Assembly (NCBI GenBank): GCA_963674955.2
Contig: CAXXKR010000001.1
Coordinates: forward strand, 124,001 to 188,000
Source of the DNA: G963674955 sp963674955
GTDB lineage: Bacteria; Desulfobacterota; Desulfovibrionia; Desulfovibrionales; Desulfovibrionaceae
Reading direction: 5' to 3'
Length of the DNA: 64,000 bases
The notes below the pieces were generated by a model, which saw nothing but the letters and a program-made list of their open reading frames with translations, was not told the DNA's origin and made no database searches. Below, one piece after another: positions 34,415 through 42,897 of this stretch. Numbering within the stretch: the first letter of the stretch is position 1; each line of letters starts with the position of its first letter. A program made the position numbers and the translations under genes.

Positions 34415-35422
34415 ATGAAGATACTTGTAACTGGTGCAGCCGGATTTATTGGATACCATCTTTCCAAAAGACTTCTGAACGAAGGCCATGACGTGGTGGG
34501 CCTGGACATTCTCAACGACTACTATGATGTCAACCTGAAAAAGGCCAGGCTCGCTCAACTGATGAACAATTCCAGCTTTAAGCACGCTCTTGTGGATCTT
34601 GCAGACGACCAGTCAATGAGGGAGCTTTTTAAAAAGGAAAAGTTCACGCATGTGGTGAATCTGGCTGCACAGGCCGGTGTCCGCTACAGCATTGAAAACC
34701 CCAGAGCTTACATTGATTCGAATATTGTCGGCTTCTTGAACATTCTTGAGGGCTGCAGACACAACCAGATCAAGCACCTTGTTTTCGCTTCTTCAAGCTC
34801 GGTTTATGGGCTGAACACCAAACAGCCCTTTTCGGTTCACCACAACGTTGATCACCCCATAAGCCTTTACGCAGCGTCCAAGAAATCAAACGAGCTCATG
34901 GCCCATACTTATGCGCATCTTTACGGACTGCCCTGCACGGGCCTGCGTTTCTTTACGGTCTACGGACCATGGGGCAGGCCGGATATGGCCCTGTTTCTTT
35001 TCACCAAGGCCATGCTTGCCGGAGAACCGATCAACGTCTTCAACCACGGCAAGATGAGAAGAGATTTTACCTACATTGACGACATTGTGGAGGGCATCGT
35101 CAGAGTGACCGCCAACACCGCCAGACCCAATAGTGACTGGTCCGGCGACAACCCCGATCCGGCCACCAGCCCCAACCCCTTCCATATATATAACATCGGC
35201 AACAACAATGTTGTCGAGCTGACGCGCTACATAGAGGTTTTGGAGGACACCCTTGGAATCAAGGCCAAGAAGAACCTTTTGCCCATGCAGCAGGGCGACG
35301 TGCCCTCCACCTGGGCTGATGTGCAGGACCTCGTCAAGGACGTTGATTTTTGTCCCTCGACCTCCATCGAAGACGGCATTTCAAAATTTGTCGAGTGGTA
35401 TCGAGACTATTACAAAGCTTGA
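34415..35422 (+). CDS. NAD-dependent sugar epimerase, UDP-glucuronate 4-epimerase-like
   Basis: Interconverts nucleotide-sugar C4 epimers for surface polysaccharide. The 335-residue short-chain dehydrogenase has the NAD motif TGAAGFIGYHL (about residue 6), the Ser-Thr-type stretch SSSSVYG, the active-site YAASKKSNE (Y-x3-K), RFFTVYGPWGRPDMA and FTYIDDIVEG. Length and the GRPDMA segment match UDP-glucuronate/galacturonate epimerases of capsule and LPS pathways. It stands 21 bases after the slipin gene. No glycosyltransferases are adjacent, but hldA and the 43–47 kb glycan cluster are close. Confidence 0.87.
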   Translation: MKILVTGAAGFIGYHLSKRLLNEGHDVVGLDILNDYYDVNLKKARLAQLMNNSSFKHALVDLADDQSMRELFKKEKFTHVVNLAAQAGVRYSIENPRAYIDSNIVGFLNILEGCRHNQIKHLVFASSSSVYGLNTKQPFSVHHNVDHPISLYAASKKSNELMAHTYAHLYGLPCTGLRFFTVYGPWGRPDMALFLFTKAMLAGEPINVFNHGKMRRDFTYIDDIVEGIVRVTANTARPNSDWSGDNPDPATSPNPFHIYNIGNNNVVELTRYIEVLEDTLGIKAKKNLLPMQQGDVPSTWADVQDLVKDVDFCPSTSIEDGISKFVEWYRDYYKA

Positions 35423-35515
35423 TATTTCTTTTTTCTTGGTCGTTTTTTCTACATTTTCTTGCCTTTCTCCCATTAACAGTCTAGTGAAAAGCCAGCGTGG
35501 CAAGCCCCTAGTTTT

Positions 35516-35531
35516 TGTTTCACGTGAAACA
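35516..35531. promoter_or_regulatory. parS centromere site 1
   Basis: TGTTTCACGTGAAACA, the canonical 16-base ParB-binding site, perfect. It is nested in a longer perfect palindrome (35510–35537, 28 bases) because of flanking GTTTT/AAAAC. It lies in the 220-base gap before parA. Confidence 0.96.
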
Positions 35532-35552
35532 AAAACTGGGGCAAAGCCGAAT

Positions 35553-35568
35553 TGTTTCACGTGAAACA
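35553..35568. promoter_or_regulatory. parS centromere site 2
   Basis: A second exact copy of TGTTTCACGTGAAACA, inside a 20-base perfect palindrome (35551–35570). Its centre is 37 bases from that of the first site, about three and a half helical turns. Confidence 0.96.
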
Positions 35569-35642
35569 ATGAGCACGGTAGAGTCTATAGGGGCCAAAAA
35601 ACCTTGATATTGCAGGGTTGGTAAGCAGAAGGAGTCTTTTCA

Positions 35643-36416
35643 GTGGGTAGAGTAATCGTTGTGGCGAACCAGAAAGGCGGTGTTGGAAAAACTACGACTG
35701 CCGTCAACCTGGGCGCCTCTTTGGCGGTCATGGAAAAAAAGGTCTTGATTGTTGATTGCGACCCTCAGGGAAACGCGTCAAGCGGCCTTGGTTTTTATCC
35801 CAGTGATGCGCGGGAAAACATTTATTCCGTTCTTTTCAGTCCTGAAAATGTCAGAAGCGCTGTCTATGAAACAGACATACCTTTTCTTTCTCTTCTGCCT
35901 GGGACACAGGATTTGGTCGGGGCTGAGGTTGAATTGGCCGACAAGCTGGGAAGAGAGTATTTCATTCGCGATCTTATTCGCGGAGTGGAAGACGACTTTG
36001 ATTTCGTGCTGCTGGATTGTCCGCCCTCTCTGGGCGTTTTGACAGTGAACGCCCTTTGTGCCGCCAAGGAGTTGCTGGTTCCCCTGCAGTGCGAGTACTT
36101 CGCATTGGAAGGAATTGCCCAGCTTTTGATGACCTACGAGTTGGTCAAGAAACGCTTAAACAAGGATTTAAGCGTGTTGGGCGTTGTCCTGACCATGTAT
36201 GACCAGCGCAACAAGCTGTCCTGGCAGGTCAAGAACGAAGTCAGAAGGGCGCTTCCCCAGCACCTGTTCGAGGTGATCATACCTAGAAATGTCAGAGTTT
36301 CCGAAGCGCCAAGCTTTGGCAAGCCCGTCATTACCTATGACATCCATTCCAAGGGAGCGGAAGCCTATCTGGCCCTGGCCCAAGAGGTCGTTCGAACAAC
36401 GCCCGCAGCCGCCTGA
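35643..36416 (+). CDS. parA: Chromosome-partitioning ATPase ParA (Soj)
   Basis: ParA-type deviant-Walker ATPase of the ParABS segregation system. The 257-residue protein has KGGVGKTTTAVNLGA (Walker A, starting at residue 11 KGGVGKT), DCDPQGNASSG and DFVLLDCPPS (Walker B), and no N-terminal HTH, so it is the small chromosomal type rather than the plasmid type with an extra DNA-binding domain. GTG start at 35643, preceded by AAGGAG. Two parS sites sit just upstream. Its natural partner parB lies 536 bases downstream, split off by an opposite-strand gene. Confidence 0.95.
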   Translation: MGRVIVVANQKGGVGKTTTAVNLGASLAVMEKKVLIVDCDPQGNASSGLGFYPSDARENIYSVLFSPENVRSAVYETDIPFLSLLPGTQDLVGAEVELADKLGREYFIRDLIRGVEDDFDFVLLDCPPSLGVLTVNALCAAKELLVPLQCEYFALEGIAQLLMTYELVKKRLNKDLSVLGVVLTMYDQRNKLSWQVKNEVRRALPQHLFEVIIPRNVRVSEAPSFGKPVITYDIHSKGAEAYLALAQEVVRTTPAAA

Positions 36417-36421
36417 GTAGG

Positions 36422-36853
36422 CTAGGTGTCGTATCTTGCTTCAGCCTTGCTGTCTTTTTCTGATAAAAAGGGCTTTGTTTCGGTTAGTATTTGATCTTTG
36501 AAATGGCGCTTTACTACTTTAGCCTTGCACTGCTGACAGTGAAACGTGACAAGACCCCCAAGGTTGGCGGCGCAGAGCCGGAACCGACGGGGTTCGTCCT
36601 TTGACCAGTCGTCGGTGCTGCTGCCGCAGATGTCACAGCTGACATCGGTGTCGACAGGGTAGGAATAGTCCCAGTAGCTCTTGAGGTTTTCCCAGTCCGC
36701 CAGGGGTTCGGGCCTTTCTTCAATGTCCTGTTCTCCCTTGCCGAATTGGGCCGCGACCTTTTCCTTGGCCGCGTTCCACGCCTCAGGGCTAAGCAGGACG
36801 CCAAGAAGAGTACCGTTTTTGTCATATAGTTTTGTAATGTGTTCGCTGTCCAT
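36422..36853 (-). CDS. Zinc-ribbon-like protein between parA and parB
   Basis: A 143-residue protein on the opposite strand from parA and parB, starting at ATG 36853 (GGAGC upstream); the longer frame into parB is not a plausible start. The N-terminal half (MDSEHITKLYDKNGTLLGVLL, AWNAAKEKVAAQF) resembles a small alpha/beta unit; the C-terminal half has two Cys pairs, CDIC (in VSCDICGSSTDDW) and CQQC (in FHCQQCKAK), plus a lone cysteine at RLCAAN. It fits a zinc ribbon. It ends 6 bases from the parA stop and faces parB across a 98-base promoter region. Function unknown. Confidence 0.75.
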   Translation of the reverse strand: MDSEHITKLYDKNGTLLGVLLSPEAWNAAKEKVAAQFGKGEQDIEERPEPLADWENLKSYWDYSYPVDTDVSCDICGSSTDDWSKDEPRRFRLCAANLGGLVTFHCQQCKAKVVKRHFKDQILTETKPFLSEKDSKAEARYDT

Positions 36854-36951
36854 TTTTTGCTCCGTTATAAGAGTTTGACAGCGTAAGATATAGTCGTTCA
36901 CACCGAGGGACGCAAGTCTCGCGTCGATGAAATAAAAGTGAAGGAGATGAT

Positions 36952-37860
36952 ATGTCTGCAAATACTCGTGGGCTTGGTCGAGGTCTTGACGCCTTATTGG
37001 GCGGCACAAGGGTCGAGGAGGTCAACCCTTCCGAGGTGAGCCATCTGCCCATAGGATCGCTTCAGCCCAATCCTCATCAGCCCAGAAAGGAGTTTCAGGC
37101 CGACAAGCTGCAGGATTTGGCCGACAGCATCAAGGCTCAAGGTGTATTACAACCTGTATTGGTTCGCCCCCTGCCTGAGGGCAGGTATGAGCTTGTGGCT
37201 GGTGAGCGCAGGTTGCGCGCATCCAAAATGGCCGGCCTCAAGGAAATTCCTGTACTGATTCGTGAGATGACCGACCAGGAAAGCCTGGCCATCGCCTTGA
37301 TCGAAAATCTTCAACGCGAGGATCTGAACGCAATTGAAGAGGCAAAGGGTTATCAGCAGCTGCAGCAGCAGTTCGGGTTGAGCCAGGAGGAGTTGGCCAA
37401 ATACATCGGCAAGAGCCGGTCGACGTTGGCCAACGCCATGCGCTTGCTCAATCTCTCCGCGTCTATACAAAAGGATATCCAAAACAACGTTATCAGTGCA
37501 GGCCACGGCCGGGCGCTCATGTCCGTGCCCGAAGATGTGGCCGCAGACCTGCACCAGAGAATTGTCGAGTACGGATTGTCGGTGCGCCAGGCTGAAACAG
37601 AGGCTGTGTTCTGGAAGGAGAACGACGACCTGCCCCCTCTTGATGCAAGCTACAGTGAGCCGCCAAACAAACCCAAGGCCGCGAGGGTTAAGCCAAAGCC
37701 TCTGGATGAAAGTCTGATTTCCATCCAGGAAAGGCTGGCGGATAAATTCGGCGTCAAGGTCAAGGTGGCTGGAAATCCGGACAAGGGCCGCGTAACCTTC
37801 CAGTTTTCAACCCCGGATGAGCTTGAAGCCCTGATCAGCGAACTTGGTCTGAATTCATAG
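36952..37860 (+). CDS. parB: Chromosome-partitioning protein ParB (Spo0J)
   Basis: CTPase clamp that loads at parS and slides on DNA. The 302-residue protein has the N-terminal ParA-interaction motif GLGRGLDALLGG, the ParB/Srx CTP-binding stretch PNPHQPRKEF and GERRLRASKMAGL (GERRxR), the central HTH KYIGKSRSTLANAMRLLNL and a C-terminal dimerisation domain (VKVAGNPDKGRVTFQF). Shine-Dalgarno AAGGAGATGAT precedes ATG 36952. The pair of perfect parS sites is 1.4 kb upstream. Confidence 0.95.
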   Translation: MSANTRGLGRGLDALLGGTRVEEVNPSEVSHLPIGSLQPNPHQPRKEFQADKLQDLADSIKAQGVLQPVLVRPLPEGRYELVAGERRLRASKMAGLKEIPVLIREMTDQESLAIALIENLQREDLNAIEEAKGYQQLQQQFGLSQEELAKYIGKSRSTLANAMRLLNLSASIQKDIQNNVISAGHGRALMSVPEDVAADLHQRIVEYGLSVRQAETEAVFWKENDDLPPLDASYSEPPNKPKAARVKPKPLDESLISIQERLADKFGVKVKVAGNPDKGRVTFQFSTPDELEALISELGLNS

Positions 37861-37883
37861 ATATTTTAGCTTGTTGATATAAG

Positions 37884-37920
37884 CCCGCTCATCAGCCGCA
37901 GTCTGTGGCGATCAGGCGGG
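37884..37920. other. Imperfect hairpin between parB and hldA
   Basis: CCCGC/GCGGG closes an outer stem and GCCGCA/TGTGGC an inner stem, separated by an internal loop. No T-run follows, so it is not an intrinsic terminator; it could be a rho-linked or processing structure, or chance in the 152-base gap. Confidence 0.25.
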
Positions 37921-38012
37921 GAGCGTGAGCGCAGGAAATAATCGATGTTGTTGCTGACATTGTTGAGGTTTAAGGCTTATCCCAACAATTTAGAAGGATA
38001 ATCAGGTTAAAG

Positions 38013-39005
38013 ATGGTTGAAGATGTTTCAAGGCTAGCTGGTAAGGGTGTGATGATCATTGGCGACATCATGCTTGATCATTACGTTGTCGGCGAGGTCG
38101 GTCGAATTTCACCTGAAGCGCCCGTGCCGGTCGTTCGCGTGTCCAGCGAGGACTACCGCCTGGGCGGAGCCGGAAACGTGGCCAGGAACGTGGTGGCCCT
38201 AGGCGGAGCACCGGTTCTGGTCAGCCCCATCGGCGATGACGATGACGGAATCAAGGTCTCGGAACTTTGCGGCGAGTGCGGTTTCAAGGCTGAACTTGTT
38301 GCCGTTAAGAACCGTCCGACCACCAGGAAAACCAGAATAATCGCACATAATCAGCAGGTAGTCCGTGTTGATCGTGAAAGTTCAAAATTCCTGGATGGTT
38401 CGACCATCGACAGGATCATGGATTACTTGTCCAGGGAGATGCCCCGGTATGGGGTGGTGATCTTGTCTGATTATGGAAAGGGCCTGATATCCACAAACTT
38501 TATGGATAGATTCAATGCTTTGATCAAGACACTTGATGATCGTCCGATGATTTTGGTTGATCCCAAAACAAGGAACTATGATCATTACGTGGGTGTGGAT
38601 CTGCTCACTCCCAACAGCAAGGAGGCCGGGGAGGGCGCAGGCATTGAAGTGACTGATCAGGATTCGATCATTCAGGCCGGAAAGGCGCTCTTTGAGAGGC
38701 TTTCATGCCGAAATCTTTTGATCACGCTGGGTTCGGGCGGTATGGCCCTGTTCAATGGACCCGGCAACATAAGCCACATCCCCACTGTCGCCCGCAAGGT
38801 CTATGACGTGACGGGCGCCGGGGATACCGTCATCGCAACCCTGGCCCTGGGCCTGGCCGCAGGCCACGACTTGCTCAAGGCCTGCGTTTTGGCCAACCAT
38901 GCCGCAGGAATCGTGGTTGCCCAGATTGGGGCCGCCACGGCCTCGCCCGAGGCTCTCAGTGATGCTTTCGAGCAGGGAGAAGGCGTTGAGATAAGCGCGT
39001 GGTGA
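38013..39005 (+). CDS. hldA: D-glycero-beta-D-manno-heptose-7-phosphate kinase (RfaE domain I)
   Basis: Phosphorylates heptose-7-phosphate for LPS inner core. The 330-residue PfkB-family protein has GDIMLDHYVVG near the start, the sugar-site GGAGNVARNV and the anion-hole/base motif VTGAGDTVIATLALGLAAG near the C-terminus. It is the kinase half only; the adenylyltransferase half (HldE/HldC) is a separate gene elsewhere. Implies heptose-containing LPS, so a Gram-negative outer membrane. The next gene, a secreted beta-propeller-like protein, follows by 45 bases. Confidence 0.9.
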   Translation: MVEDVSRLAGKGVMIIGDIMLDHYVVGEVGRISPEAPVPVVRVSSEDYRLGGAGNVARNVVALGGAPVLVSPIGDDDDGIKVSELCGECGFKAELVAVKNRPTTRKTRIIAHNQQVVRVDRESSKFLDGSTIDRIMDYLSREMPRYGVVILSDYGKGLISTNFMDRFNALIKTLDDRPMILVDPKTRNYDHYVGVDLLTPNSKEAGEGAGIEVTDQDSIIQAGKALFERLSCRNLLITLGSGGMALFNGPGNISHIPTVARKVYDVTGAGDTVIATLALGLAAGHDLLKACVLANHAAGIVVAQIGAATASPEALSDAFEQGEGVEISAW

Positions 39006-39050
39006 TCGCAATAGACCCCACGGGCAACTGGAGCTAGGCAACCAAGAATC

Positions 39051-40364
39051 ATGACAATGAAAAAGCAGCTGTTTCTGTTTGTTCTCTTTATTATTTCCAC
39101 GACACAGGCAGCTTACGCCTTGACGCCTTCAGTCAGTCTGGAGACTAGGCTTGAGGAACAAGTCGCCAAGAGGCTGGCCGAACTTTCAGCCATATACGAG
39201 CCGCCGACACCCAACCTTGCCGGGCGGTTTTATTACATACTGGCGCCCTCCTTGGTCCACGCACCGGTTGATGATCATGTTCTTCTCGTTACCGGCAAAC
39301 CTGATGATCATATCGTTCTTTATGATGACAATACGCTCCGGCATTGTTTCTCGGGCGACTGCCGAGACCTGATGATCACACAGCAGCAACCTGTATCAAG
39401 CGTAGCCTATTCCCCATATTCGAAAATTGTGTGCTGCTGGACTGACCAGGGCAAAACGGTTCAAGTCTACAACCTTGAAGGCCGTGATCTTGAGCTTTTG
39501 TCCAGCTGGAATGTTCAAGCGCCCGTGGTTCTGTCGGCTATGTCCGCTGACGGCAGCCTCCTGGCGGCCGTGGGCGACGACGATTCGTTGATGATCGGAA
39601 TGCCCGGCGAACTACTTGTCCAGGTGACCCGCTTGGCGCAGCGTCCTCTGGCCATGGGCTTCAGCCCCCTGGGCAGCGTGATCATAAGCGTTGATGCAAA
39701 CGGTCGGGTGATTGTCAGGCGCATTTCAGACAACTCGCCCGTCGACGAATACCTGTTGCCCCGGGGACCTTTCAGCGCAGCAACTTTTTCCGGCGAGCTT
39801 CTTTTTTTGACTAGGACCTCCGACATCGGCATGGTCTGGGACTTGCCGAACCAACGCCAATTGTCAATCGAAGACCCAGAAGACCTGGAGAGGATCAACA
39901 GTCAGGGTGCATCCTTTGTTTCGGCACATGACGGACGGCGTTACATCAATTCGGCAGCTCCTGTGCCGGCTGTCCGGAAGGTTATGAATGCGGTTGATTT
40001 TTTGGTTTACCATTCCGTGCAGGAATCCGCAGTCAAGGTATTGGATTGCGATGGCCAGGTTCGTTACTACGGTTCCAATCACGGCAACCCGCTGCCGCAG
40101 ATTTTTGCCAGCGACTGGAAGCTGATTGATCCTGTGAATGGACTGATAACTTTGACTAATTTCAAGTCGTACGTTTTGTATGACGTTATATTCAGCACCG
40201 CCGGGCTGGATCTCGTTTGCCGAAGCTTGCCGGGAAAGGGCTATTATCTTTGGTGGCGTCCGGCCAGCGAACATGTTGGTGAAGCTTTCCTGAAAGGAAG
40301 GCTGCCCAGGCGTACCGGATTTGACAGCCCCGATAAGCTTGAGTGGTATTATTTTGACAAATGA
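39051..40364 (+). CDS. Secreted beta-propeller-like protein of unknown function
   Basis: A 437-residue protein with a signal peptide (hydrophobic LFLFVLFIISTTQA, cleavage near AYA-LTP). The rest is beta-rich with WD40-like repeat units, for example VSSVAYSPYSKIVCCWTDQGKTVQVYNL and VLSAMSADGSLLAAVGDDDSLMIG, and later SAATFSGELLFLT. No catalytic motif is visible. The ATGs at 39051 and 39057 are adjacent. It may be a periplasmic scaffold or binding protein. Neighbours are hldA and a phosphofructokinase, giving no clear functional link. Confidence 0.72.
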   Translation: MTMKKQLFLFVLFIISTTQAAYALTPSVSLETRLEEQVAKRLAELSAIYEPPTPNLAGRFYYILAPSLVHAPVDDHVLLVTGKPDDHIVLYDDNTLRHCFSGDCRDLMITQQQPVSSVAYSPYSKIVCCWTDQGKTVQVYNLEGRDLELLSSWNVQAPVVLSAMSADGSLLAAVGDDDSLMIGMPGELLVQVTRLAQRPLAMGFSPLGSVIISVDANGRVIVRRISDNSPVDEYLLPRGPFSAATFSGELLFLTRTSDIGMVWDLPNQRQLSIEDPEDLERINSQGASFVSAHDGRRYINSAAPVPAVRKVMNAVDFLVYHSVQESAVKVLDCDGQVRYYGSNHGNPLPQIFASDWKLIDPVNGLITLTNFKSYVLYDVIFSTAGLDLVCRSLPGKGYYLWWRPASEHVGEAFLKGRLPRRTGFDSPDKLEWYYFDK

Positions 40365-40468
40365 ATGATCAAGAGTTGAGCGCAAACAGCCTCTTTACCT
40401 TGAAGCCCCATTTCGTCTATTGTTGATTAAATGAGCAAATACCCGAGCCCAGTTAGCCGGAGGACAAG

Positions 40469-41776
40469 ATGGTCAAGAAGAACACTGCGCCGAAGATCGA
40501 TTTAACCATAGACAGTCTCGGACCCGCGAAAGTTTCCACACCGCTGACGCGTAGCGAATACGCTCCTGACAAAAAACGGCTCAACCTGTGCCTTTCTCCG
40601 GAAGAGCTGGAAGACTTGTCCGATGAGACCTGCCTTTCCTTTGAAAAGGCCGGGCCTCGGGAAAAGATTTTTTTCGATTCTTCCAAAACAAAGTGCGCCA
40701 TCGTGACCTGCGGCGGCCTTTGCCCCGGCATCAACGATGTCATACGGGCCATAGTCATGGAGGCCCACTTCAATTACAACGTACAGACAATTTTTGGAAT
40801 TAGGTACGGATTGCAGGGTTTTATACCGGATTATGGTCATGACGTGATCGAGTTGACGCCTGAAAACGTGGCTGGGATACACCAGTTCGGAGGAACAATC
40901 CTGGGTTCTTCCAGGGGACCGCAGCCCCCCGAGGACATTGTCGACGCCCTGGAGCGCATGAATGTAAACGCCCTGTTCATGATCGGCGGCGACGGCACCA
41001 TGAAGGCCGCTGAAAAGGTGAACAAGGAAATAGCCAAGCGCGGAGTGAAGATTTCTGTCATCGGAGTCCCCAAGACCATTGACAACGACATAAATTTTGT
41101 AACCAAGTCCTTCGGCTTCGACACTGCCGTGGAAAAGGCGGCTGAAGCGATACTCAGCGCCCATGTGGAAGCAACCGGGGCTTACAACGGCGTGGGCCTT
41201 GTCAAGCTCATGGGCCGTGAATCCGGATTCATCGCCGCCCAGGCGACGCTGGCCCTCAAGGACGTGAACTTCGTGCTTGTGCCGGAATGCGAGTTTTCCC
41301 TTACCGGAGAAAACGGCCTGTTGCCGGCCCTTGAACAGCGCCTTTTGCAGCGCAAGCACGCCGTCATAGTCTGCGCCGAGGGCGCTGGACAGCGCATGTG
41401 TGAAAATTCAGGGAAAAAGGACGCCTCGGGCAATCCGGTTCTCTGCGATGTCTGCAGCCTGCTCATCAGGGAGATCAAGGAATACTTCAAGGCCAAAAAT
41501 ATGGAAGTGACCCTGAAGTTCATAGACCCCAGCTACATAATAAGGTCGGTCAAGGCCAATTCCAACGACAGGGTCTACTGCGGCTTTCTGGGGCAGAACG
41601 CCGTGCACGCCGCCATGGCCGGGAAGACTGGCATGGTGGTCAGCAAGATTCAGTCTCGCTACGTGCACCTGCCACTGGGCGTGGTCATCAAGAAAAGAAG
41701 GAAGTTGAACACAAAGTCCGATTACTGGCGCTCGGTCATGGAGACCACGGGCCAGGAACAGGAACGCGAAACCTAG
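40469..41776 (+). CDS. 6-phosphofructokinase, ATP-type by motif
   Basis: Phosphorylates fructose-6-phosphate in glycolysis. The 435-residue protein has an N-terminal extension, CGGLCPGIND, the nucleotide motif MIGGDGTMKAA and the catalytic VPKTIDNDI, then GVGLVKLMGRESGFIA. In E. coli numbering, residue 104 is Gly (ATP use) while 124 is Lys (usually pyrophosphate use): this Gly/Lys combination is typical of the ATP-dependent plant/trypanosome-like subgroup. Length and extension fit that subgroup rather than E. coli PfkA. Shine-Dalgarno CGGAGGAC. Confidence 0.85.
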   Translation: MVKKNTAPKIDLTIDSLGPAKVSTPLTRSEYAPDKKRLNLCLSPEELEDLSDETCLSFEKAGPREKIFFDSSKTKCAIVTCGGLCPGINDVIRAIVMEAHFNYNVQTIFGIRYGLQGFIPDYGHDVIELTPENVAGIHQFGGTILGSSRGPQPPEDIVDALERMNVNALFMIGGDGTMKAAEKVNKEIAKRGVKISVIGVPKTIDNDINFVTKSFGFDTAVEKAAEAILSAHVEATGAYNGVGLVKLMGRESGFIAAQATLALKDVNFVLVPECEFSLTGENGLLPALEQRLLQRKHAVIVCAEGAGQRMCENSGKKDASGNPVLCDVCSLLIREIKEYFKAKNMEVTLKFIDPSYIIRSVKANSNDRVYCGFLGQNAVHAAMAGKTGMVVSKIQSRYVHLPLGVVIKKRRKLNTKSDYWRSVMETTGQEQERET

Positions 41777-41849
41777 CCAACGCAGGCCCGGAAAAGGCGG
41801 ACTCGTTTTGTAGGGTTTTTGTGATCCTTAAAGGCGGTAGGACGGGCCT

Positions 41850-41875
41850 GGCCGGAGTTTCTTTCCCTTCCGGCC
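41850..41875 (+). other. Hairpin directly upstream of a ribosome binding site
   Basis: GGCCGGA pairs with TCCGGCC (7 pairs, 12-base loop), ending 8 bases before the GGAGGAG of the small membrane protein gene at 41892. It could hold translation in check or be a processing element; there is no T-run. Confidence 0.3.
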
Positions 41876-41891
41876 CAAAACAGGAGGAGAC

Positions 41892-42140
41892 ATGGACCTG
41901 TTGAACATTTCGTCCCTTACGGATTTTTTCATGTGGTGCACCATCCTGAACGGGGCCATTCTTGTTTTCTGGGCCTTGATGTGCAGGGTCTTCCCAGATT
42001 TGGTCTATCGGATCCAGTCCGGGTGGATTGATCTTCCACGCGAGACATTCAACGTGGTCATCTATTCCTTTCTTGGTTTTTTCAAAATCCTTTTTTTGGT
42101 TTTCAACCTCATTCCCTTTCTGGCCCTGAGCCTCATGTAA
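41892..42140 (+). CDS. Small membrane protein, DUF6868-like
   Basis: An 82-residue protein with two hydrophobic segments (about residues 12–33 and 52–82). The pattern WCTILNGAILVFWAL, the linker DLVYRIQSGW and FLGFFKILFLVFNLIPFLAL resembles the DUF6868 family of two-helix proteins of unknown role. A strong AGGAGGAG precedes the ATG. A hairpin immediately follows the stop. Assignment rests on memory of the pattern. Confidence 0.7.
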   Translation: MDLLNISSLTDFFMWCTILNGAILVFWALMCRVFPDLVYRIQSGWIDLPRETFNVVIYSFLGFFKILFLVFNLIPFLALSLM

Positions 42141-42168
42141 AAAAAAGGGGAGCCCTAAAGACTCCCCT
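42139..42168 (-). terminator. Terminator between convergent small genes
   Basis: AGGGGAG and CTCCCCT form a 7-base stem with a 9-base loop. On the minus strand it is followed by a run of seven T, so it ends the 42190–42857 transcript; on the plus strand the T-run is weak. Confidence 0.85.
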
Positions 42169-42189
42169 TAAACACAATCGCTGAAAATT

Positions 42190-42600
42190 CTATTTGTTGT
42201 CGCCCACCGCCAGCCTTTCCCTGACGTGTTCGTCCGCGCCGTCCTCGGCCTCGACCTTTTCCGCAAGGGCCATGGAGAGGAGCAGCAAAAGCTCGTCGGT
42301 TATCAAATCCATTGTCACGGAACCGTTGGAAACCAGACAGCGCTCCTGCTTTTCCTGGATGGTGTAGGCCCTTCTCTCACGAGTGTGGCCGACAGCGGAT
42401 ATCACGCTGTAGGCGGACTTGCCCTCGTCGGACTTATATACTTTCTCCACGGTGAGCTTGCCGTTGAGATTGTTGAAGTGCATGTCTTCTGCGGCCAGCT
42501 GTCCCGTGAAGTTGACGTCTTCGCCAAAATCATTGGGCAGGGTTACGTTTTGTACCCACTCCGAAGCCTGGTTTTGTTCAAGGCTACGTTTTCCAGCCAT
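42190..42600 (-). CDS. Unrecognised protein paired with an excisionase-like HTH gene
   Basis: A 136-residue soluble protein, second gene of a two-gene minus-strand unit. The sequence is polar, with a strand-rich middle (GKLTVEKVYKSDEGKSAYSVIS, TRERRAYTIQEKQERCLVS) and an acidic tail (AEDGADEHVRERLAV). No family recognised. CAAGGAG precedes the ATG. It begins 2 bases after the HTH gene's stop, so the two are translationally coupled. An immunity, effector or accessory role for the HTH protein is possible but unsupported. Confidence 0.65.
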   Translation of the reverse strand: MAGKRSLEQNQASEWVQNVTLPNDFGEDVNFTGQLAAEDMHFNNLNGKLTVEKVYKSDEGKSAYSVISAVGHTRERRAYTIQEKQERCLVSNGSVTMDLITDELLLLLSMALAEKVEAEDGADEHVRERLAVGDNK

Positions 42601-42602
42601 GA

Positions 42603-42857
42603 CTACTCCTTGTCGATGGGCAGATAAAACTGCCCCGGTCCATTTGATTTTGCCACCTTTTTCCCCACCGGTCTTTTCAGTCCTTCCTCAATGTATTCGG
42701 TAAGAGCCGATTCCGGTATCCGCCACTGGCTGCCGATCTTGACCGCCTTGATTTCACCGCCCGTGATCAGCCTGTAGGCTGTCCTGGCATGAACCCTTAG
42801 CGCGTCGGCAACTTCTTGCACCGTGTACAGAGTTGGTGTCCTGTGGTTATCAGACAT
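42603..42857 (-). CDS. Excisionase-family helix-turn-helix protein
   Basis: An 84-residue protein with an HTH_17/MerR-type DNA-binding domain: LYTVQEVADALRVHARTAYRLI, then GEIKAVKIGSQWRIPESALTEYIEE, the wing typical of the excisionase family. Start at ATG 42857 behind GGGGAG. Such domains occur in phage excisionases and in host regulators alike. No integrase, attachment repeat or tRNA lies nearby, so a chromosomal regulator is the likelier reading. Its upstream region has three heptamers at an exact 10-base period. Confidence 0.82.
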   Translation of the reverse strand: MSDNHRTPTLYTVQEVADALRVHARTAYRLITGGEIKAVKIGSQWRIPESALTEYIEEGLKRPVGKKVAKSNGPGQFYLPIDKE

Positions 42858-42897
42858 ACTCCCCGCTATATCACAGTGTGTTCTTAGATTCATTACA

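Noticed and set aside
42603..42857. Excisionase-like gene as sign of a prophage or integrative element
   Set aside because: No integrase, attachment repeats, tRNA target or other phage gene nearby; codon use looks like its neighbours.
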